64,000 bases of DNA. Origin: Thermococcus sp. Bubb.Bath. GTDB taxonomy: Archaea > Methanobacteriota_B > Thermococci > Thermococcales > Thermococcaceae. Location: NCBI RefSeq assembly GCF_012027595.1, contig NZ_SNUR01000004.1, positions 62,001 through 126,000 on the forward strand. The letters run 5' to 3'. The position numbers were made by a program, and so were the translations under genes. The notes under the pieces are model-generated. The model was not told the origin of the DNA. It ran no database searches and saw nothing but the letters and a program-made list of their open reading frames with translations. Below are positions 51,000-59,811 of the stretch, piece by piece; the first letter of the stretch is position 1, and each line of letters begins with the position of its first letter.

Positions 51000-52195
51000 G
51001 GATTCCGGACGATGTTAGAAAGGACATCCCGCTCACGAAAGAGGTCATATACTTTGACAACACTGCAACTTCTCTCACTCCAAAGCCCGTTGTTGATGCA
51101 ATGGACGAGTATTACCTGAAATACCGCGCAAACGTCCACAGGGGTGTCCACAGGCTCTCCCAGATAGCGACACACAAGTACGAGGAGAGCAGAAAAGCCG
51201 TTGCAGATTTCATAAACGCGAAGTTCGAGGAAGTAGTCTTCACGAAGAACACGAGCGAGAGCCTCAACCTCGTTGCCCTCGGACTGGAGCACCTCTTTAA
51301 GAAGGGGGACAAGATAGTGACGACACCCTACGAGCACCACTCGGATTTGCTCCCCTGGCAGAGGTTGGCGAGGGAGAAGGGCCTCCGGCTCGAATTCATT
51401 GAAGGCGATCTGGAGGGCAACCTTGATCTGGCAGATGCAGAGAAGAAAATCAAAGGCGCTAAACTCGTAGCCGTCCAGCACGTCTCGAACGCCCTTGGCG
51501 TCATCCACGAGATCGAGAGGCTGGGGAAGATGGCGAAGGAGGAAGGTGCGATATTCGTTGTTGACGCCGCTCAGAGTGCCGGTCACATGGAAGTGGACGT
51601 TAAAAAGCTCCACGCAGACTTTCTGGGCTTTTCCGGGCACAAGGGGCCGATGGGGCCGACTGGGATTGGGGTACTTTACATCAACAGTGAATTCTTTGAC
51701 ATCTTCGAGCCGCCACTCATAGGTGGGGGAACTATCGAGGACGTCGACCTCTATTCATACAAGCTGACGGAGCCTCCGGAGCGCTTTGAGGCTGGGACTC
51801 CAAACATAGGAGGAGCCATAGGACTTGCCGCAGGAGTACGGTACGTCGAGAAGGTTGGGGCGGACAAGGTCGAGAAACAGGAGGGCAAGCTTGTCAAGCG
51901 CATCACAGAGGGTCTTGACGAGCTTGAAATTCCCTGGTATGGACCGAGAGACTTAAAGAAGCATGCTGGCGTCGTCAGCTTCAACGTCCCACCATTGCAC
52001 CCGCATGACGTTGCTGCAATCTTAGACGAACACAACATACTGGTAAGGAGCGGCCACCACTGTGCTCTCCCAGTTATGAAGAAGCTCGGAGTGGAGGGGA
52101 CAGTTAGGGCCTCATTCCACGTCTACAACAGCGTTGAGGAGGTCGAGACGTTCCTCGGAGTTATGGAGGGGCTGGTAAAAGGTTTGAGGGGTTAA
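50996..52195 (+). CDS. Cysteine desulfurase, SufS/Csd-type
   Basis: A 399-residue PLP enzyme that removes sulfur from cysteine for Fe-S clusters or other thio-cofactors. The PLP lysine is Lys216 in FSGHKGPMGPTGIG; earlier THKYEESRKAVADFI and HVSNALGVIHEIERLG, VDAAQSAGHMEVDV; the catalytic Cys356 lies in SGHHCALPVMKKLG. No scaffold genes (SufBC) are adjacent. The start overlaps the stop of the small protein gene (ATGA). Possible start of a sulfur-delivery unit that is under SurR control. Confidence 0.92.
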   Translation: MRIPDDVRKDIPLTKEVIYFDNTATSLTPKPVVDAMDEYYLKYRANVHRGVHRLSQIATHKYEESRKAVADFINAKFEEVVFTKNTSESLNLVALGLEHLFKKGDKIVTTPYEHHSDLLPWQRLAREKGLRLEFIEGDLEGNLDLADAEKKIKGAKLVAVQHVSNALGVIHEIERLGKMAKEEGAIFVVDAAQSAGHMEVDVKKLHADFLGFSGHKGPMGPTGIGVLYINSEFFDIFEPPLIGGGTIEDVDLYSYKLTEPPERFEAGTPNIGGAIGLAAGVRYVEKVGADKVEKQEGKLVKRITEGLDELEIPWYGPRDLKKHAGVVSFNVPPLHPHDVAAILDEHNILVRSGHHCALPVMKKLGVEGTVRASFHVYNSVEEVETFLGVMEGLVKGLRG

Positions 52196-53088
52196 AGGGA
52201 CATCCTGCCCCACTCAACGTTTATTGTTTCAGGGGTGCGGTAGATGAAGGCACCCTCTCCCTTGTGGACGTGCTTCCTCGTGGAACCCGGAGGAACACCA
52301 CTGGTCTCGTAAACAAGGCTCTGGACGTCGGGGTCGTGGTAGAGGAGCAGAAGCGGACCGGCCAGGTTGAGGAGGGAATCGAGGGCGTACTCGCTGGCAA
52401 CAACCGTGATCCTCTTCAGCATCGGCCTCGTGAGAAGCGGCAAACCTGCGCCACCTGCTGACGTGTAGGTCAAAACTGCCGCATCGTTCAGGCAGATCAT
52501 TGTTTTCCTCCTCTTTTCGAGGGCAGCCGCAAGAACGAGGAAGGCGGTGCCGACGAGCGTTATGCTGTGGGGTTCCCAAGGTTTATAAGGACGCTTTCGC
52601 CGAGTTCCGGAACGTCACCGGAATAGAGGAGCTGATCTATGGCCGTGTAGCTCTCGGCTATTACTTCGGAGTACTCCTCACTGGCCTTAAGGGCCCCGGG
52701 GACGCTTTCGACCTTGCCGGAGAGGATGTCGGAGTAGAGCCTCTCCGTGAGCGCCCTGTCTAATCCGTAAACCGTCTGTACTATTGTGGTGGCCGTGTAG
52801 GGATCGAAATAACCCTCAATCGCAAACTTTATGGGGTCGAGGCCGCTAGGCTTAGTGTCTTCAACTTTCAAAACGGTGTCGAAGCCCTCTCTGGGAAAGG
52901 TGCCCTTCGTATCAAAGACTGTCACGGAGTAGTCTTTATCCCGGTAGGCTCTGGCAAAATAGCCCACAGCATTATCAGGGAAGTCATCCATTCCGAAGAC
53001 CTTTAGAGTTCTTCCGTGATAAACGGGATCGTAGAAAACGTCCCCCCTTCTCTCTCAAAGAGCCTGACCGCTACCCGCTGTGCTTCAT
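52192..53088 (-). pseudogene. Broken gene with three frameshifts at G/C runs (unknown protein, about 298 residues)
   Basis: Three reading frames join into one protein if one base is added to each of three homopolymers: CCC at 53074-53076, C6 at 53042-53047 and G4 at 52569-52572 (plus-strand). The rebuilt protein starts MKHSG at ATG 53088, preceded by GGTGG, with a TTTATATG TATA-like element upstream; it contains VTVFDTKGTFPREGFDTVLK, SGLDPIKFAIEGYFD and LIKLG-like GESVLINLGNP, then a hydrophobic VGTAFLVLAAALEKRRKT. This faintly recalls HerA/VirD4-type ATPases without Walker A; I do not assign it. The breaks may be real decay or undercalled bases. Confidence 0.65.
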
Positions 53089-53232
53089 GGAACCACCGTG
53101 CAGAATTAGGAGGGCATCATATAAACGGCTTCCGGTGTGAAAAAAAGAGGAAGAGATCACTCCTCCGGCTTCGGGAGGTGGCCCCCTCATCAGATTCCCT
53201 GAGGACAGCATTCATTGAAGGTCTTAAGGTAG

Positions 53233-53400
53233 CTAACCTTCTGTTTGTGCTTTGAAGTACTCTTCCGCCCGCTTAATGAGGAACTCGTCCTCAACCTTTT
53301 CTCCAATGCGCTTGAAGACCACCTTACCTGGGCTGAACCAAGTCTTGTCCTCCAGCAAGTCCTGATAGCACTCCTCATCCACTAAGTCACTCCCCCTCAC
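53233..53400 (-). CDS. Possible small protein or 3' remnant
   Basis: A 55-codon frame from GTG 53400 (VRGSDLVDEECYQDLLEDKT ... KRAEEYFKAQTEG). The same frame runs open and in phase from the stop of the gene upstream (53443), coding for VLIKSLGEYKILVS. It therefore could be a separate gene with a poor start, or the C-terminal end of a longer protein now cut by TAA at 53443-53445. No good ribosome-binding site is at the GTG. Low-complexity charged helix; family unknown. Confidence 0.35.
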   Translation of the reverse strand: MRGSDLVDEECYQDLLEDKTWFSPGKVVFKRIGEKVEDEFLIKRAEEYFKAQTEG

Positions 53401-53442
53401 TGAAACGAGGATCTTGTACTCACCCAGGCTTTTTATTAGAAC

Positions 53443-54039
53443 TTACTCCCTTTCATCATCCACATCAATCAACTCGTACAACCCATTCTCTAAGGTTAGA
53501 AAGTCGTTCCTGACAATGGTAACGCCTGAAGGGAGTATTCTCTTCCTCTCTTCAACGATGGAGACGAACTCCATGAGGAGGAGGTGCAAGTCATCCTCCT
53601 TCAAACCAACCATGGTGAGATCAGTAGTATCATTATATCCAGCAATCATGAGGACCCCCCACTTCAGGAAGGGTTTTAAAAACTCCAACAACTCGCTGGA
53701 CTTCACAAACGTCCACGAGTACCGTGAGTGCGGGTTGAGTTCCAAGAGAGAATAACTCCCGACCTTGAACAGTTTTAGGTCAAAGTAATCCACGGATCTA
53801 CGGTTCACGTCTGCAGCAGTTTTTAAGGGCTCGTTCGGCCATAATCCTCCTTTCTTGATTAGGATTACCGGGTATTTCAAGAGCCCAGCCTTTTGAAATT
53901 CCCGCCATTCTAACTTCATTCTCTCCCTGTCAAAATAGTCCGGTTCCCTAAGCCTGACTTTAAAATTCGAACTAACGAACCGCTCAACCTCCTCTGGAGT
54001 CTTGTCAAAAACAAAACAGAGAAAGTACTCCACCCCCAT
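53443..54039 (-). CDS. Uncharacterised protein of the toxin island
   Basis: A 198-residue protein, no family recognised. N-terminus GVEYFLCFVFDKTPEEVERF, middle FQKAGLLKYPVILIKKGG, C-terminus acidic (YELIDVDDERE). ATG 54039 follows AGAGGTGATGCTG. It lies downstream of the third immunity-like gene on the same strand. Its size and placement fit an immunity or accessory protein, but it lacks the G[ST][FY][DE]P motif of the other three. Confidence 0.65.
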   Translation of the reverse strand: MGVEYFLCFVFDKTPEEVERFVSSNFKVRLREPDYFDRERMKLEWREFQKAGLLKYPVILIKKGGLWPNEPLKTAADVNRRSVDYFDLKLFKVGSYSLLELNPHSRYSWTFVKSSELLEFLKPFLKWGVLMIAGYNDTTDLTMVGLKEDDLHLLLMEFVSIVEERKRILPSGVTIVRNDFLTLENGLYELIDVDDERE

Positions 54040-54100
54040 CAGCATCACCTCTAAGTAAATTCTGAATCATGGTACTCGATTGAAACTTCAACCCCGTATT

Positions 54101-54604
54101 TCATCTTCGCCTCTTTAACAGCTTTTTCGCGAGCTCTTTAATCCTATCCAGTCCCGTCAGGTAAGTCTCATCCTTCGTCCCCTTCAGGTACCCCTCAAGG
54201 AACTCTAGTGCAGCTTTCACGTATTCTCTGACTTCGACCCTCTCCCTGCCAACCAATCGGTCGTCCTCAAAGGCCTCAATGAGCAGGTAATCGCCCTCTT
54301 TCTTGAACACCACAGGAGAAATCGGCTCGTAAGTGCCGAAACTCACCCTGAGTTCCCTGTCCCTGCAGTTCTCCCATATTCCCCTTCTCTCATCCTCCTC
54401 AAACTTTTCAAGCACGTAGGGAATTCCATCACACGATGCCACCGCGAAGGTTGCTGTGGCGAGGATTGCCGCCAGAGCTTGCACAATGTAGCAGGCGGCC
54501 CACACAATCCGCTTTCCATTCACCTCTATAATGATCCAGGCCCCAAATCCTTCTGATTCCTTCAACTCTTCAAGAGGGAAATCAACTGAAAATCTAACTG
54601 GCAC
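54101..54604 (-). CDS. Putative immunity protein C (G[ST][FY][DE]P family)
   Basis: A 167-residue protein with a hydrophobic stretch (YIVQALAAILATATFAVAS) and the segment VSFGTYEPISPVVFKKEGDYLL, which aligns with parts of the proteins at 55018 (LFGTFEPTRTYFLHKQGN) and 55832 (FLGSYDPTVVVYAFKKDGY). A basic C-terminus (ELAKKLLKRRR). GTG 54604 follows GGGGTGATCTTA. It lies directly downstream of the orphan toxin cassette (54654), the classical position of a cognate immunity gene. The immunity role is inferred. Confidence 0.6.
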   Translation of the reverse strand: MPVRFSVDFPLEELKESEGFGAWIIIEVNGKRIVWAACYIVQALAAILATATFAVASCDGIPYVLEKFEEDERRGIWENCRDRELRVSFGTYEPISPVVFKKEGDYLLIEAFEDDRLVGRERVEVREYVKAALEFLEGYLKGTKDETYLTGLDRIKELAKKLLKRRR

Positions 54605-54653
54605 TAAGATCACCCCTGCCTGTTCTCTTTAAAAAATTTAAAGGTGTAGTCGA

Positions 54654-55010
54654 TTAGTCCAAGTATGCTGTAATGAATTTGTAAATTCCACGCACCCTAT
54701 CGTACGATAGGATGACTCTAACCTTTCTGCCTACCCATTTGCCCTTGAAATATCCAAACCTCTTTTCGATTACAAACTTTTGGGGAGTATGCTGAGGGTC
54801 ACTACAGTCTATTTTTCCGTTCGTTACAGTCTCTGCAATCAAAGAAAGGATGAATTCTGCACTCCAGTCCGAGGGGAAGAGTGTGGGATCTCTTTCCCAT
54901 GGCAGTTTTTTGCCTAGTATATGACGTCCTATAAAGTGCTTGGCTCCATATCTATCATTGCCTTTCTCGATTATGACATCCCCTTCTGGGAAGTAGCTAA
55001 CTTTTTGCAT
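54654..55010 (-). CDS. Orphan toxin-domain cassette (GAKHxIxRHIL domain)
   Basis: A 118-residue stand-alone domain: YFPEGDVIIEKGNDRYGAKH then FIGRHILG, and a C-terminal KFVIEKRFGYFKGKWVGRKV ... YKFITAYLD. The same domain forms the end of the large protein at 56398-57370 (GDVIIDKNGAKHIIERHIL ... YRIVTAHP). His25, Arg29 and His30 and the final T-A are shared, suggesting a nuclease active site of the BECR type, though this is an inference. It has no signal peptide and no strong ribosome-binding site, like orphan cassettes in bacterial polymorphic-toxin loci. A+T-rich. Confidence 0.65.
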   Translation of the reverse strand: MQKVSYFPEGDVIIEKGNDRYGAKHFIGRHILGKKLPWERDPTLFPSDWSAEFILSLIAETVTNGKIDCSDPQHTPQKFVIEKRFGYFKGKWVGRKVRVILSYDRVRGIYKFITAYLD

Positions 55011-55017
55011 TGACTTT

Positions 55018-55659
55018 TCACTTTAGGGCATATCTCATCATTATCTTTAACCACTGAACCCTGGGGCGTAAGACTCCTAGCACGGTGTGCATCTTCAAGA
55101 TTTCTTCAACATTGTGGATTCCACTCAAGAGATCATTTTTAATGTTGTCCACGTATTCATTGGCATTTATATGGATGGTTGTCTTATTATCAGATGATTT
55201 TATTTCGAGAACGTTTCCTTGCTTGTGGAGGAAATATGTTCTTGTTGGCTCAAACGTCCCAAAGAGCAATTTGAGAGAACCATTTCTGAACATTGATCTC
55301 TCTATGTCAACAGTTTTTAACGGATTAATATCCAAAGGAAAAGCCGAGAGGCTTTTAATGCCGTTCTTTCCCTTTTTGACATACACTAAGGACAGGATAA
55401 CGTCTTCGAAGAAGTGAAATAAATTCCCAATAGCAGGGGCTATAAGCTCGACATCCTCAATTTTCAGGCCGTATCTAACTCCATATTCAAATCCCCTTAA
55501 AATAATGTCTCCCAGGAGCTTGTTGAAATCTTCTTCGTCTCCTTCTTTTACGGACTTGCTATAAGTTTCAACGGTATCTAAAAGTGATGATAAAACAGCT
55601 TCCCTTAGATAGCTAGTATCTGGGAGAGTGTACCAGAGCTTAACTCTCGCCTTTGTCAT
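55018..55659 (-). CDS. Putative immunity protein B (G[ST][FY][DE]P family)
   Basis: A 213-residue protein; helical N-terminal half (LREAVLSSLLDTVETYSKSV) and a beta-rich part with LLFGTFEPTRTYFLHKQGNV, matching proteins A and C. GAGGTGTTGTC precedes the ATG. It is followed after 7 bases by the orphan toxin cassette. Likely one of three diverged paralogues that protect against the GAKH-domain toxins; only the shared motif and gene order support that. Confidence 0.6.
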   Translation of the reverse strand: MTKARVKLWYTLPDTSYLREAVLSSLLDTVETYSKSVKEGDEEDFNKLLGDIILRGFEYGVRYGLKIEDVELIAPAIGNLFHFFEDVILSLVYVKKGKNGIKSLSAFPLDINPLKTVDIERSMFRNGSLKLLFGTFEPTRTYFLHKQGNVLEIKSSDNKTTIHINANEYVDNIKNDLLSGIHNVEEILKMHTVLGVLRPRVQWLKIMMRYALK

Positions 55660-55676
55660 GACAACACCTCTAAGAT

Positions 55677-55859
55677 TTACTGTTCGGCCTCAATTCTGCT
55701 TTTCAGGTTTTTTAGAAGACTTTTGTAATCATTAATAAGTTCTCTGTACTCTTGAATGCCATTTCTATCAAATATATGGGCGCAAGACTCTAACTCTCTA
55801 ATCGCATCATTGGCAACTTTAGTTGTAACATTTAAGAATTTCCCAAGGGAAGATTGCAT
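55677..55859 (-). CDS. Small helical protein
   Basis: A 60-residue, almost entirely alpha-helical sequence (SLGKFLNVTTKVANDAIREL, YRELINDYKSLLKNLKSRIE). Its start overlaps the end of immunity protein A by 28 bases, after AGGAAAGT. It might be a small partner of the immunity gene or a chance frame; A+T-rich base use is like its neighbours. Confidence 0.45.
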   Translation of the reverse strand: MQSSLGKFLNVTTKVANDAIRELESCAHIFDRNGIQEYRELINDYKSLLKNLKSRIEAEQ

Positions 55860-56338
55860 ACTTTCCTGTAGTCAATGTTCACAAAATAAACGTATCCATC
55901 TTTTTTAAACGCGTAGACAACTACCGTTGGATCGTAACTTCCAAGAAAAGATCTCAAAAACAATTTGGAAGTTAATTCAGTAAATTCTTGCCCTAATAAC
56001 TGTTTTAACACTTTAATCTCCTCATAAAGCCAGTCTGGAAGCTCTTCTAAGCTGTTAAAGCTCCATCCATAGGATTTCATATTCTTGGGAACTTCTCCAG
56101 TTATAGTATAAAATGCAAATCTAAAAAGCTCGTAGAGGAATTCATTGAAGTTAACGGTTGCATTAAAGATCTCTTTCCCTTGGCAGTATATAAAAACATC
56201 GTACTCGCTAAGGGCCATCTCGATTATTGACTCATTTGGATATCCATATTCTTTTCCTTCTGTTATTGCTTCTTTCACCATCTTTTCTAATGGTCCAAAG
56301 GGTTCGTCAAGTCTGAAAGTGATTTTGAATTCTACCAT
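55832..56338 (-). CDS. Putative immunity protein A (G[ST][FY][DE]P family)
   Basis: A 168-residue protein located directly downstream of the full-length toxin gene. Starts VEFKITFRLDEPFGPLEKMV; a mainly helical centre; then FLRSFLGSYDPTVVVYAFKK, the motif shared with B and C. ATG 56338 follows AGGGATGATGCGG. No signal peptide, so cytoplasmic, as immunity proteins to nucleases are. The pairing with the toxin is inferred from position. Confidence 0.6.
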   Translation of the reverse strand: MVEFKITFRLDEPFGPLEKMVKEAITEGKEYGYPNESIIEMALSEYDVFIYCQGKEIFNATVNFNEFLYELFRFAFYTITGEVPKNMKSYGWSFNSLEELPDWLYEEIKVLKQLLGQEFTELTSKLFLRSFLGSYDPTVVVYAFKKDGYVYFVNIDYRKVCNLPLGNS

Positions 56339-56397
56339 CCGCATCATCCCTTGTGGTCGTGTAACAAAAATAAAAATTTTAGTAGTTTAGGTACCAT

Positions 56398-57370
56398 TCA
56401 GTCCCAATCTACTGGATGTGCTGTCACTATCCTGTAAAGATTATCGGACACCTTTCTAATAACCACCCGTAGCTTGTTCTTAGCGCCGAGCCCATAGTAA
56501 TACTTTTCGAGGACTACCTCATTTGGTGGATTGCTTCTGCCGCAGTTTATTTCGCTAGTTTCAATGGTCTCTTTGAGCATCTGAAGTAGCATGTCTGCGG
56601 TTAGGTACTTAAATTTTGACTTGTATTGCCATTTTTCTTCTAAGATGTGCCTTTCAATTATGTGCTTTGCTCCATTCTTGTCAATAATGACGTCCCCCCT
56701 GGGAAGTAGCCTCCGCAACTGTATCTTCCTTTGAAGCGGACCCTAAAACTTTTGTACTCCCTGTCAAACTCCTCTGCAAGCTTTTTAGCATTGTTAGCGT
56801 CCCAGCCATTTAAGTACGCTTGTGCCAAGAGCACTCCATATTCCTTCGGTGAAAACAAGTCTTCTACAGCCTTGACGTCGTCCCTGTTTATTTTTATAAC
56901 GGGGACTACGATCACTGCCTCTTTTTTAAGACCCCACCATTCTTTCTTAATATACCCATAGCCGATTTCTGCTTCGCTTCCCCAGAAGTTTGTCTTAACG
57001 CCCTTTGCAAGCTCCTGCCCATTGTAATTAATCTTATCTGGGAGCTCACTTACAAAGCCTTCAGTGAACTCACTGACAGGTTTTGAGTACAGGTACTTGG
57101 CAATCATGGCCAAGATGCTCCCTACTGCAACTATCCAGCCTATGCCGGGTACAAAAGCACCCACAAACGGTTCTACTACGACTGTGGCTCCTCCAAACTG
57201 CAGTCTAATTTCCTCTCCCGGCTTTACCCCTGGTTAACTCCTGGCGGAATCCCAACGTCACCAGCTGGAGGTTTAACCGGCTGCACAACGCTCGCTACAA
57301 CGCTCGCACTGCTGACCGTTAAGCCCAGGATCAAAAACCCAAAGAGGAGAGCAAGGGCTTTCTTCCACAT
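56398..57370 (-). pseudogene. Polymorphic-toxin-like secreted protein, split by two G-run frameshifts
   Basis: Three frames join into one 324-residue protein if one base is added at C4 57227-57230 and at C6 56694-56699. From ATG 57370 (after GGAGGTGTATGGA) it has a signal sequence (KKALALLFGFLILGLTVSSA), a Pro/Gly linker, a hydrophobic segment (AFVPGIGWIVAVGSILAMIA), a middle domain of about 130 residues, then the toxin domain after YFPGG: GDVIIDKNGAKHIIERHIL ... LRVVIRKVSDNLYRIVTAHP. This N-terminal delivery/C-terminal toxin layout is that of polymorphic toxins. As written it cannot be translated whole; sequencing undercall, decay or tract-length switching are the options. Confidence 0.65.
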
Positions 57371-57610
57371 TCCATACACCTCCAGACATGTGCATTGAAT
57401 AATTATGCCAGGATCTTAAAAAGTTTACTGTGTAAAGTTTAACATAAAGATGGCAACAGAGTTTAAATCAAACTTCTAAAAGTTCAAAAAATACAACCCT
57501 CACAAACAGGATATTCCTGTGACATGGAAACTTGCTTAAAGAAACCCCTCAGTGAGACCTCAAGAAACTACGCGGTATTGAAAATTTCAGAAAAGGTCAA
57601 AAAGAGAAAA
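57371..57610. promoter_or_regulatory. Promoter of the toxin operon and 3' side of porB
   Basis: A 240-base non-coding stretch. On the - strand a TATA-like AACTTTTTAAGAT lies near 57410-57422, about 45 bases upstream of the toxin gene's ATG at 57370. The rest is A/T-rich with oligo-A/T stretches, suitable for terminating por transcription. No gene is seen here. Confidence 0.4.
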
Positions 57611-58606
57611 TCACTCCTCCGGCTTCGGGAGGGTGACGTCAACACCGAGGGTCTTCCACATGGCCTTGATCTGCTCGCGCATCTCGTCTATCGCTTCCGG
57701 CCTCTTGAAGAGGTGCTTAAACCTGCCCTGCGGCTTGAGGTACTCCTCGATGGGCTTCTTGAACTCGATGGCGACTATTCTGCCCCCCTCGCGCTTGACC
57801 TTGGCGCCTCCTCCAGGCGGCTGGATCTTGATGTTGAAGAAGTCGCCGTTCTCGATCTCGAAGAGCGGCCAGATGCCGGTCTCGATGGCGAGCCTGGCTA
57901 TCTCGACGCCCTTTTCGAGCGGGGTCTTCCATCCGGTCGGGCAGGTGCAGTGCATCTGGACGAACGCCGGCCCGTCAACCTTAGCGGCTTTCTTGACCTT
58001 CCTCACAAGGTCGAAGGGGTTGCCTATGCTCGCGGTGGCGACGTACGGAACCTGATGGGCGGCGGCGATAAGTGCCACCCACTTCTTGGGCTTGTCCTCA
58101 CCGATTGAGTACTTTCCGGGCGGGGAGGTGGTTGTCCAGGCACCGTAGGGGGTCGAACTTGACCTCTGGATTCCAGTGTTCATGTAAGCCTCGTTGTCGT
58201 ACATGACGTAAACGACGTTGTGCCTCCTCTCGAGCATACCGCTGAGAGCCTGCATACCGATGTCTGCGGTTCCACCATCTCCACCGAAGGCAAGAATCTT
58301 GCCCTTCCTGCCGAGCTTCTTCCAGGCTGCCTCAATACCACTGGCTGCAGCGGCTGCGTTCTCGAACGCCACGTGAACCCATGGAGCTCTCCAGGCGGTG
58401 TAGGGGAAGACCGCACTAACAACTTCCATACATCCGGTGGCGTGGGCTATGGCGAAGGCGTTCGGATCTCCAAACTTCTCCTCCATGGCCTCGCTGAAGG
58501 CCTTGGTGACGAGTTTCATACCAGTGGCACAGCCACAGCCCGCACAGGCGGCGTGACCCGGTGCCCAGTACTCGCGAGTGGTAATCGGGGGTTTCCTAAC
58601 GGCCAT
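57611..58606 (-). CDS. porB: Pyruvate ferredoxin oxidoreductase beta subunit
   Basis: TPP- and [4Fe-4S]-binding subunit of POR, which oxidises pyruvate to acetyl-CoA and reduces ferredoxin. 331 residues: [21 protein letters not shown] and [10 protein letters not shown] give the cluster cysteines; [20 protein letters not shown] and [20 protein letters not shown] form the TPP site. ATG 58606 follows GAGGTGAGGAAA. Last gene of the porG-vorDAB-porDAB operon. Confidence 0.95.
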   Translation of the reverse strand: MAVRKPPITTREYWAPGHAACAGCGCATGMKLVTKAFSEAMEEKFGDPNAFAIAHATGCMEVVSAVFPYTAWRAPWVHVAFENAAAAASGIEAAWKKLGRKGKILAFGGDGGTADIGMQALSGMLERRHNVVYVMYDNEAYMNTGIQRSSSTPYGAWTTTSPPGKYSIGEDKPKKWVALIAAAHQVPYVATASIGNPFDLVRKVKKAAKVDGPAFVQMHCTCPTGWKTPLEKGVEIARLAIETGIWPLFEIENGDFFNIKIQPPGGGAKVKREGGRIVAIEFKKPIEEYLKPQGRFKHLFKRPEAIDEMREQIKAMWKTLGVDVTLPKPEE

Positions 58607-58616
58607 TTTCCTCACC

Positions 58617-59801
58617 TCACAGTATCTCCTTCCTGAGGCCTATCCAGTTGACCTCATCAACCTTTTCACCGTTGAGGGCTTTTCTGCTTATCTCAAGGAC
58701 TTCGTCAAGGTTCTGGAACGTGACGTCCCTTCCACCGAGTCCGAGTATAAAGTCGAGGATTATTGGCTTCTCCTTTTCGTTTATGAGGGCCCTGCTGAAG
58801 TCTTGGAAGAGTGCCCCGCCGACGCTGAAGGTTATGTTCTTCTCAAGGAGGGCGAGGACCTTCGCCTTCTTTGCCAGCTCTCTAACTTCCTCGGTCGGGA
58901 ACGGCCTGTAAACGGTGAGCTTCGCGGCGCCGGCCTTGATTCCCTGCCCGCGGAGGCGGTCAACATAGTCCTTAACTGTCCCGGCGAGGGAACCCATCGT
59001 GACGAAGATTATCTCGGCGTCATCAGTGCGGTACTTCTCAATCTTCTGGTATTTCCTCCCGAAGGTCTTCTCAAACTCCGCGAAGACCTCGTCGATGACC
59101 TCCTTGGCGTTCTCGTTGGCCTGCCAGACTGTGTATCTCGCTTCCATGTAGTGGGCCGGGAAGGCGAGGGTGCCCTGCGTTATCGGCCTCTCCGGGTCGA
59201 GGTAGGCATACTTCGGCTCGTACTCGCCGAGGAACTCGTCAACGACCTCCTGGTCGGGTATCTCAACCGGCTCGACCGTGTGGGTGAGGATGAAGGCGTC
59301 GAAGCCGACCATGGCCGGTAGGAGAACGCGCTCGTCCTCAGCCACCTTGAAAGCCGCGAGGATCAGGTCAAGGGCCTCCTGGTTGTTCTCGGCGTAGAAC
59401 TGGAGCCACCCAGTATCCCTCTGGCTAATGCTGTCCTGCCAGTCGTTCCAGATGTTGATTGGGGCGCTGAGTGAGCGGTTTCCAACTGCGACCACTATCG
59501 GAAGGCGCATTCCCGCCGCTATGAAGAGAACCTCGTGCATCAGGGCAAGACCCTGGGAAGCAGTTGCGGTGAATGTCCTAACTCCAGCAGCTGAGGCACC
59601 GACACAGGCGGAGATGGCGGAGTGCTCGCTCTCAACCTTAATGAACTCCGCATCGAGCTCTCCGTTGGCGACGAACTCACTTATCTTCTCGGGAACGAGG
59701 GTCGAAGGTGTAATCGGGAAGGCCGCTATGACCTTGGGCTTGGCGAGCTTTGCGGCCCAGGCGGCAGCCTCGTTCGCTTTCATAACGGTTCTTATCGGCA
59801 T
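58617..59801 (-). CDS. porA: Pyruvate ferredoxin oxidoreductase alpha subunit
   Basis: A 394-residue alpha subunit carrying the pyrimidine-binding part of the TPP site. [39 protein letters not shown] and [18 protein letters not shown] are the signature. ATG 59801 follows GAGGTGGTGAAA. Close paralogue of vorA at 61146. Works with porB, porD and the shared gamma subunit. Confidence 0.95.
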   Translation of the reverse strand: MPIRTVMKANEAAAWAAKLAKPKVIAAFPITPSTLVPEKISEFVANGELDAEFIKVESEHSAISACVGASAAGVRTFTATASQGLALMHEVLFIAAGMRLPIVVAVGNRSLSAPINIWNDWQDSISQRDTGWLQFYAENNQEALDLILAAFKVAEDERVLLPAMVGFDAFILTHTVEPVEIPDQEVVDEFLGEYEPKYAYLDPERPITQGTLAFPAHYMEARYTVWQANENAKEVIDEVFAEFEKTFGRKYQKIEKYRTDDAEIIFVTMGSLAGTVKDYVDRLRGQGIKAGAAKLTVYRPFPTEEVRELAKKAKVLALLEKNITFSVGGALFQDFSRALINEKEKPIILDFILGLGGRDVTFQNLDEVLEISRKALNGEKVDEVNWIGLRKEIL

Positions 59802-59811
59802 TTTCACCACC

